The translations under genes were made by a program, and so were the position numbers. Positions 43,010 through 46,478 of a stretch of 46,478 bases of DNA are shown one piece after another. Position 1 is the first letter of the stretch, and each line of letters opens with the position of its first letter. A model generated the notes under the pieces. It did not search any database. It saw only the letters and a program-made list of their open reading frames with translations, and was not told the DNA's origin. The stretch comes from JBPBQZ01 sp050955105 (GTDB lineage: Bacteria > Pseudomonadota > Gammaproteobacteria > Burkholderiales > Burkholderiaceae): the NCBI GenBank assembly GCA_050955105.1, contig JBPBQZ010000091.1:1-46478 (forward strand). Reading direction: 5' to 3'.

Positions 43010-43582
43010 TCAGCGGCAGTCCGGCGTCGCGAGTCGAGCCGATAGCGTAGGTGTTTGATCCGGCGACGGCCCGGCGGGAGAGAAGGTCGAGCCGGCTTTG
43101 TCCGCGGCGAAGCATTCCCACGATATCGGGCCGGGTGCGGGCTGCCCGACTTTCAATGGTACGCGGGCGTCGGGAGCTGCGGGGTCGATCGATGACGGCA
43201 CCAGCATAAGGGTGTTTTCAGACGACTCGGCCACGCGTGGCGTGTAAGCGATGGCGATGGCACCCGTCTCGCGATCGATGGTGATCGATTCGACGTTGGC
43301 GGTTTTGCCGGGCGCATCAAAGCCGCCGTCGAGCGGGCTACCGTTTGTCGCGTTTTCGACGACCGCCAGGCGCGCCGACGCGGCCAGCGCCAAACCTTCG
43401 CCGACGCGGCTTCGCGCCAGATAGTCACGATAGGCAGGAATGGCATAAGCAGCCACCACGCCGACAATTGCCAGCACGATCATCAACTCGATGAGCGTGA
43501 AACCTCGGTGCGATGAGGTTCGACGTGATACTGCAGAGAATAAGGGAAAGCCGCGCGCGCAGCGCGATTGAACTAACGACAT
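43010..43582 (-). CDS. pilA: Type IV major pilin-like protein
   Basis: A 190-residue prepilin. The leader of 27 residues ends in SSHRG, followed by the mature FTLIELMIVLAIVGVVAAYA with Glu5, so PilD-type cleavage and N-methylation fit. The C-terminal part has two cysteines (WECF near 157 and the penultimate Cys) that would close the D-region disulfide loop, with a Ser/Thr/Pro-rich segment between. It assembles into pili in the inner membrane and periplasm. The start at 43582 is chosen for the leader, which is long for type IVa. The adjacent pglL suggests glycosylation. Confidence 0.92.
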   Translation of the reverse strand: MSLVQSRCARGFPLFSAVSRRTSSHRGFTLIELMIVLAIVGVVAAYAIPAYRDYLARSRVGEGLALAASARLAVVENATNGSPLDGGFDAPGKTANVESITIDRETGAIAIAYTPRVAESSENTLMLVPSSIDPAAPDARVPLKVGQPAPGPISWECFAADKAGSTFSPAGPSPDQTPTLSARLATPDCR

Positions 43583-43667
43583 CGTGGGAACTCCAGCAAG
43601 CGAAACGAACCATTGCCAAACGAACGGTTCATGCAAAGCTTACGGAGTGAATGTCGGCATCGACAGT

Positions 43668-43691
43668 CAGCCGTTCGGCCAACGGTGGCTG
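43668..43691. other. Hairpin in the terC-pilA gap
   Basis: CAGCCGTT (43668-43675) pairs with AACGG-T-GGCTG (43681-43691) around a five-base loop, with one bulge. There is no following T-run, so it is at best a weak terminator for terC or part of the pilA leader. Nothing else was seen in this 167-bp gap. Confidence 0.4.
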
Positions 43692-43749
43692 AAGCACCGG
43701 GCGATATCCTGGGCGACCCTGCCCTGTTCAGCGTTTGTCGCTATCCGGC

Positions 43750-44451
43750 TCAAGCCGAGCTCGCGCGCCCGCGCATACGCAACAAGCCGCCCAGCAGCAC
43801 CACGAACAGCGCGCCGACAATCGATGCGGCAAGTTGGAAGGCGTCGCCTTGCAATGCCGGATAAGGCTGCAACAGCGGATCGTCGACAATCAGGCCACCG
43901 GCAATCCAGCCCAATAGCGCGGCGCCGAAATAAATGATGAAGGGAAAGCGGTCGAGCGCTTTCAAGATGAGTTGGCTGCCCCAGACGATGATGGGAATGC
44001 TGATGATCAGGCCGAACGCCACCAGAAATATGCGCGTGCTCGCAGGCGCCGCTTCGGCTGCACCGGCGATGGCGATGACGTTGTCCAGGCTCATTACGAA
44101 GTCCGCGACAATGATGGTTTTGATGGCCGCCAACAGCCGTGCCGACGGCTTGATTTCGGCATGCTTGTCATGCTGCGGCCGCATCAGGCGAACGCCGATC
44201 CACACCAGCAACAGACCGCCGGCGAGTTTAAGCACCGGCAGATCCAACAGATAGACGGCGAAGCCGACCAGCACCAGCCGCAGGCCAATTGCGCCAGCGG
44301 TCCCCCATACAATGCCTTTCATGCGCTGCGAAGGCGGCAGATCGCGGCAGGCAAGCGCGATTACGATGGCGTTGTCGCCACCCAGCAGAATGTCGATGAC
44401 GACGATCTGGAGGATCGCGCCCCAATGCATATTCGCAAGCAACTCGCTCAT
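43750..44451 (-). CDS. TerC-family membrane protein
   Basis: A 233-residue integral membrane protein with about seven segments. It has the TerC family's two acidic motifs: VIDILLGGDNAIVIALA near the N-terminus and VADFVMSLDNVIAIAGAA in the middle. Relatives are linked to tellurite resistance and manganese export. The short YjbE-like class often serves metal loading of exocytoplasmic enzymes. The start at 44451 is chosen; a longer frame lacks membrane character. It sits downstream of sucCD, separated by a strong terminator, so it has its own promoter somewhere in 44452-44631. Confidence 0.9.
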   Translation of the reverse strand: MSELLANMHWGAILQIVVIDILLGGDNAIVIALACRDLPPSQRMKGIVWGTAGAIGLRLVLVGFAVYLLDLPVLKLAGGLLLVWIGVRLMRPQHDKHAEIKPSARLLAAIKTIIVADFVMSLDNVIAIAGAAEAAPASTRIFLVAFGLIISIPIIVWGSQLILKALDRFPFIIYFGAALLGWIAGGLIVDDPLLQPYPALQGDAFQLAASIVGALFVVLLGGLLRMRGRASSA

Positions 44452-44635
44452 AGCAGACGTTATTTCCGTATAACAAAGCGGCGCGGCGTCGGGTCGACCG
44501 GCAAGCAGTCGACGACACAAGCTGAAATGAAGGGCTTTTGTAAGACTACAGGCGCCATTATGCCGGTTCGATCACTGGCTGTGCGCGATGGGCAGCAGGT
44601 TTGGCGCGGATAGTCCAGGCGCGGCCGCCGTCGAA

Positions 44636-44668
44636 AAAAAAGCTGCGCCAACCATGGCGCAGCTTTTT
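44636..44668. terminator. Rho-independent terminator after sucCD
   Basis: Stem AGCTGCGCCA (44641-44650), loop ACCA and TGGCGCAGCT (44655-44664). It is extended by A/T pairs on both sides, giving U-tracts on either strand. It lies about 22 bases after the sucD stop on the minus strand. The symmetric A and T runs would let it act in both directions. Confidence 0.92.
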
Positions 44669-44689
44669 GCCTTGCGATGAAAGGACCGC

Positions 44690-45571
44690 TTAGATTACCG
44701 ATTTCAGCAAGCGGCCCATTTCGGAAGGATTGCGGGTGACTTTGATGCCCGCAGCTTGCATGACCTGCAGCTTCTCATCAGCCCCGCCCTTGCCGCCGGA
44801 GATGATGGCGCCCGCATGGCCCATACGCTTGCCCGCAGGTGCCGTGACACCCGCGATGAAGCCGACCACCGGCTTCTTCATATTGCCCTTGACCCATTCG
44901 GCGGCTTCTTCTTCATCGGAGCCGCCGATTTCGCCAATCATCACGACGGCATCGGTATCGGGGTCATCATTGAAGAGACGCAGCACGTCGATATGCTTCA
45001 GGCCATTGACGGGATCGCCGCCGATACCGACAGCCGACGACTGGCCGAGTCCCAGCGCGGTCAATTGACCCACTGCTTCATAGGTCAGCGTGCCCGAGCG
45101 CGACACTACGCCGACACGGCCCGGCATGTGGATGTGGCCAGGCATGATGCCGATCTTGAGTTCGCCCGGCGTGATGGTGCCGGGGCAATTCGGTCCGAGC
45201 AACAGCGTCTTGCGATTTTCGCGACGCATGCGATCGCGCACCTCGATCATGTCGCGCACCGGAATGCCTTCGGTGATGCAGATCACCAGATCGAGATCGG
45301 CCTCGACCGCTTCCCAGATCGCCGCGGCCGCGCCGACCGGCGGCACGTAGACCACGGAAACGGTTGCACCGGTTTCCTGCTTGGCTTCGCGCACGCTGCC
45401 GAAAATGGGAATGCCTTCGAAATCTTCGCCGGCTTTCTTCGGATTCACGCCCGCCACATACGCTGCACGTCCATTCGCATACTCGCGACAGGCGCGCGTA
45501 TGAAATTGCCCGGTCTTGCCGGTGATGCCCTGCGTGATGACTTTCGTGTCTTTATTAATCAGAATCGACAT
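44690..45571 (-). CDS. sucD: Succinyl-CoA synthetase alpha subunit
   Basis: A 293-residue CoA-binding subunit. The N-terminal ITGKTGQFHTRACREY CoA-binding region is followed by VYVPPVGAAAAIWEAVE. The phosphohistidine loop GKRMGHAGAIISGGKG is near 245. With SucC it interconverts succinyl-CoA and succinate with nucleotide phosphorylation in the TCA cycle. The start at 45571 gives the standard MSILINKDTKVITQG. It follows sucC after 85 bases and ends at a strong terminator. Confidence 0.97.
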   Translation of the reverse strand: MSILINKDTKVITQGITGKTGQFHTRACREYANGRAAYVAGVNPKKAGEDFEGIPIFGSVREAKQETGATVSVVYVPPVGAAAAIWEAVEADLDLVICITEGIPVRDMIEVRDRMRRENRKTLLLGPNCPGTITPGELKIGIMPGHIHMPGRVGVVSRSGTLTYEAVGQLTALGLGQSSAVGIGGDPVNGLKHIDVLRLFNDDPDTDAVVMIGEIGGSDEEEAAEWVKGNMKKPVVGFIAGVTAPAGKRMGHAGAIISGGKGGADEKLQVMQAAGIKVTRNPSEMGRLLKSVI

Positions 45572-45656
45572 GTATGACCTCTGTCTGGTGTGACGCGCCC
45601 ACGCGGCATCCGAAGGGATGGCGGGCGCGATCGTCCTTGCGCGCTCGCGCGTCGCG

Positions 45657-46478
45657 TCACTTGCCTTGAGCCGCCGCAACCACTTTCTGCGCGGCCTCTT
45701 CCATGCTGTCCGCCGAGATGATCGGCAGTCCCGAGTCGGCGAGCATCTTTTTGCCGAGGTCTTCGTTGGTGCCCTTCATGCGCACCACCAGCGGTACCTT
45801 CAGCGAGACGGCCTTGACCGCGGTCATGACGCCTTCGGCGATCACGTCGCAGCGCATGATGCCGCCGAAAATGTTCACCAGAATTGCCTTCAACCCCGGA
45901 TTCTTCAGCATGATCTTGAAGGCTTCGGTCACTTTCTCCGCGGTGGCTCCACCGCCCACGTCGAGGAAGTTGGCCGGCTCACCGCCGAACAGCTTGATGG
46001 TATCCATGGTCGCCATGGCCAGTCCGGCGCCATTCACCAGACAGCCGATGTCGCCATCGAGCGAGATATAGGCAAGCTCGAACTTCGACGCTTCGATTTC
46101 CGCCGGATCTTCTTCAGCCAGATCGCGATACGCAACGATTTCCGGATGACGGAATAACGCGTTGGAATCGAAATTGAACTTGGCGTCGAGCGCGATGACC
46201 TTGCCGTCGCCGGTGATGATCAGCGGATTGATTTCGGCCAGCGACGCGTCGGTTTCCCAGCATGCCTTGTACAGGCCTTGCAGGATGCTGCGCGCTTGCG
46301 ACAGCGAACCTTCCGGCACGCCGATCTTGCGCGACAGATCGTCAGCATCCGCGTCGGTCAGCCCGGTTGCCGGGTCGACCGCCACTTTGTGAATCAGCTC
46401 CGGGGTATGCTCGGCGACTTCTTCGATCTCGGTGCCGCCTTCGCTCGACGCCATCACCACCAGCCGCTGCGTGACGCG
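45657..46478 (-). CDS. sucC: Succinyl-CoA synthetase beta subunit (3' part, cut by window end)
   Basis: The last 273 residues of an expected 388-residue subunit are visible; the frame runs off the right edge, so the start is outside the window. Seen are EGGTEIEEVAEHTPELI of the ATP-grasp region, the metal and nucleotide residues around EINPLI and DAKFNFDSNAL, the VNGAGLAMATMD and FLDVGGGA segments, and the NIFGGIMRCD loop of the C-terminal ligase domain. It provides the nucleotide- and succinate-binding part of the enzyme. It is co-transcribed with sucD. Confidence 0.96.
   Translation of the reverse strand, partial: RVTQRLVVMASSEGGTEIEEVAEHTPELIHKVAVDPATGLTDADADDLSRKIGVPEGSLSQARSILQGLYKACWETDASLAEINPLIITGDGKVIALDAKFNFDSNALFRHPEIVAYRDLAEEDPAEIEASKFELAYISLDGDIGCLVNGAGLAMATMDTIKLFGGEPANFLDVGGGATAEKVTEAFKIMLKNPGLKAILVNIFGGIMRCDVIAEGVMTAVKAVSLKVPLVVRMKGTNEDLGKKMLADSGLPIISADSMEEAAQKVVAAAQGK

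Noticed and set aside
43583..43749. Sigma-54 promoter before pilA
   Set aside because: A TGGCA is present but the GG-N10-GC spacing is not met.
44452..44631. Possible yybP-ykoY manganese riboswitch before the TerC gene
   Set aside because: TerC genes sometimes have one, but I could not find the conserved GGGGAGUA-type segments on the minus strand here.
1..46478. tRNA, rRNA, CRISPR arrays, insertion sequences, phage genes
   Set aside because: None recognised on reading both strands by eye. A covariance-model scan could still find a small RNA.

Overview
The window reads as chromosomal DNA of a Burkholderia-lineage betaproteobacterium (Burkholderiaceae). This rests on familiar gene order and protein sequences rather than on a marker gene: pgk-pyk-fbaA-purC-purE-purK-sua5, ilvE-zinc finger-waaF, pilA next to a PglL-type oligosaccharyltransferase, terC-sucD-sucC, and a TetR-controlled RND pump like BpeAB-OprB/AcrAB. 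Base composition is GC-rich throughout. The exception is the first 3.8 kb, whose 5' part is visibly more AT-rich and looks accessory.

Layout. (1) 1-3871: a large secreted Ig-like/DUF11 repeat protein gene, flanked by a direct repeat of about 330 bp. The left copy is the broken 3' end of a second such gene plus a fragment of the neighbouring lysR 3' end. (2) 3807-7006: a LysR regulator divergent from a leuC-leuD-type hydro-lyase pair with no leuB. (3) 7161-9820: a Zur-like operator and a metal ABC importer (znuA-znuC-znuB order). (4) 9859-11845: glutathione-dependent formaldehyde detoxification (fghA, frmA). (5) 11918-19127: a tripartite RND efflux pump and its divergent TetR repressor, with an AcrR-like operator between them. 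(6) 19245-24578: XdhC-family protein, small exported protein, DegP/HtrA protease, and an OmpR-type two-component system with a PmrA-type box. (7) 24755-26512: D-Ala-D-Ala carboxypeptidase. (8) 26650-34443: a minus-strand run of glycolytic and purine genes ending in sua5. (9) 34706-38228: AzlCD amino-acid exporter, ilvE, zinc-finger protein, waaF. (10) 38316-41016: SnoaL-like protein, YheT-like hydrolase, a conserved unknown, moaC. (11) 41021-46478: pilin glycosyltransferase, type IV pilin, TerC, sucD and the 3' part of sucC, cut by the window edge.

How the parts fit. Most of the window is core metabolism and envelope maintenance. DegP, the adjacent two-component system, PBP4 and the RND pump together form an envelope-stress and drug-tolerance neighbourhood. 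PglL beside pilA suggests O-glycosylation of the pilin. AzlCD faces ilvE, linking branched-chain amino-acid export and transamination. No tRNA, rRNA, IS element, CRISPR array or phage gene was recognised. The least ordinary part is the left end. A multi-domain surface or secreted protein sits in what looks like a tandem array whose repeat unit carries a piece of lysR. I do not see an obviously new multi-gene system elsewhere.
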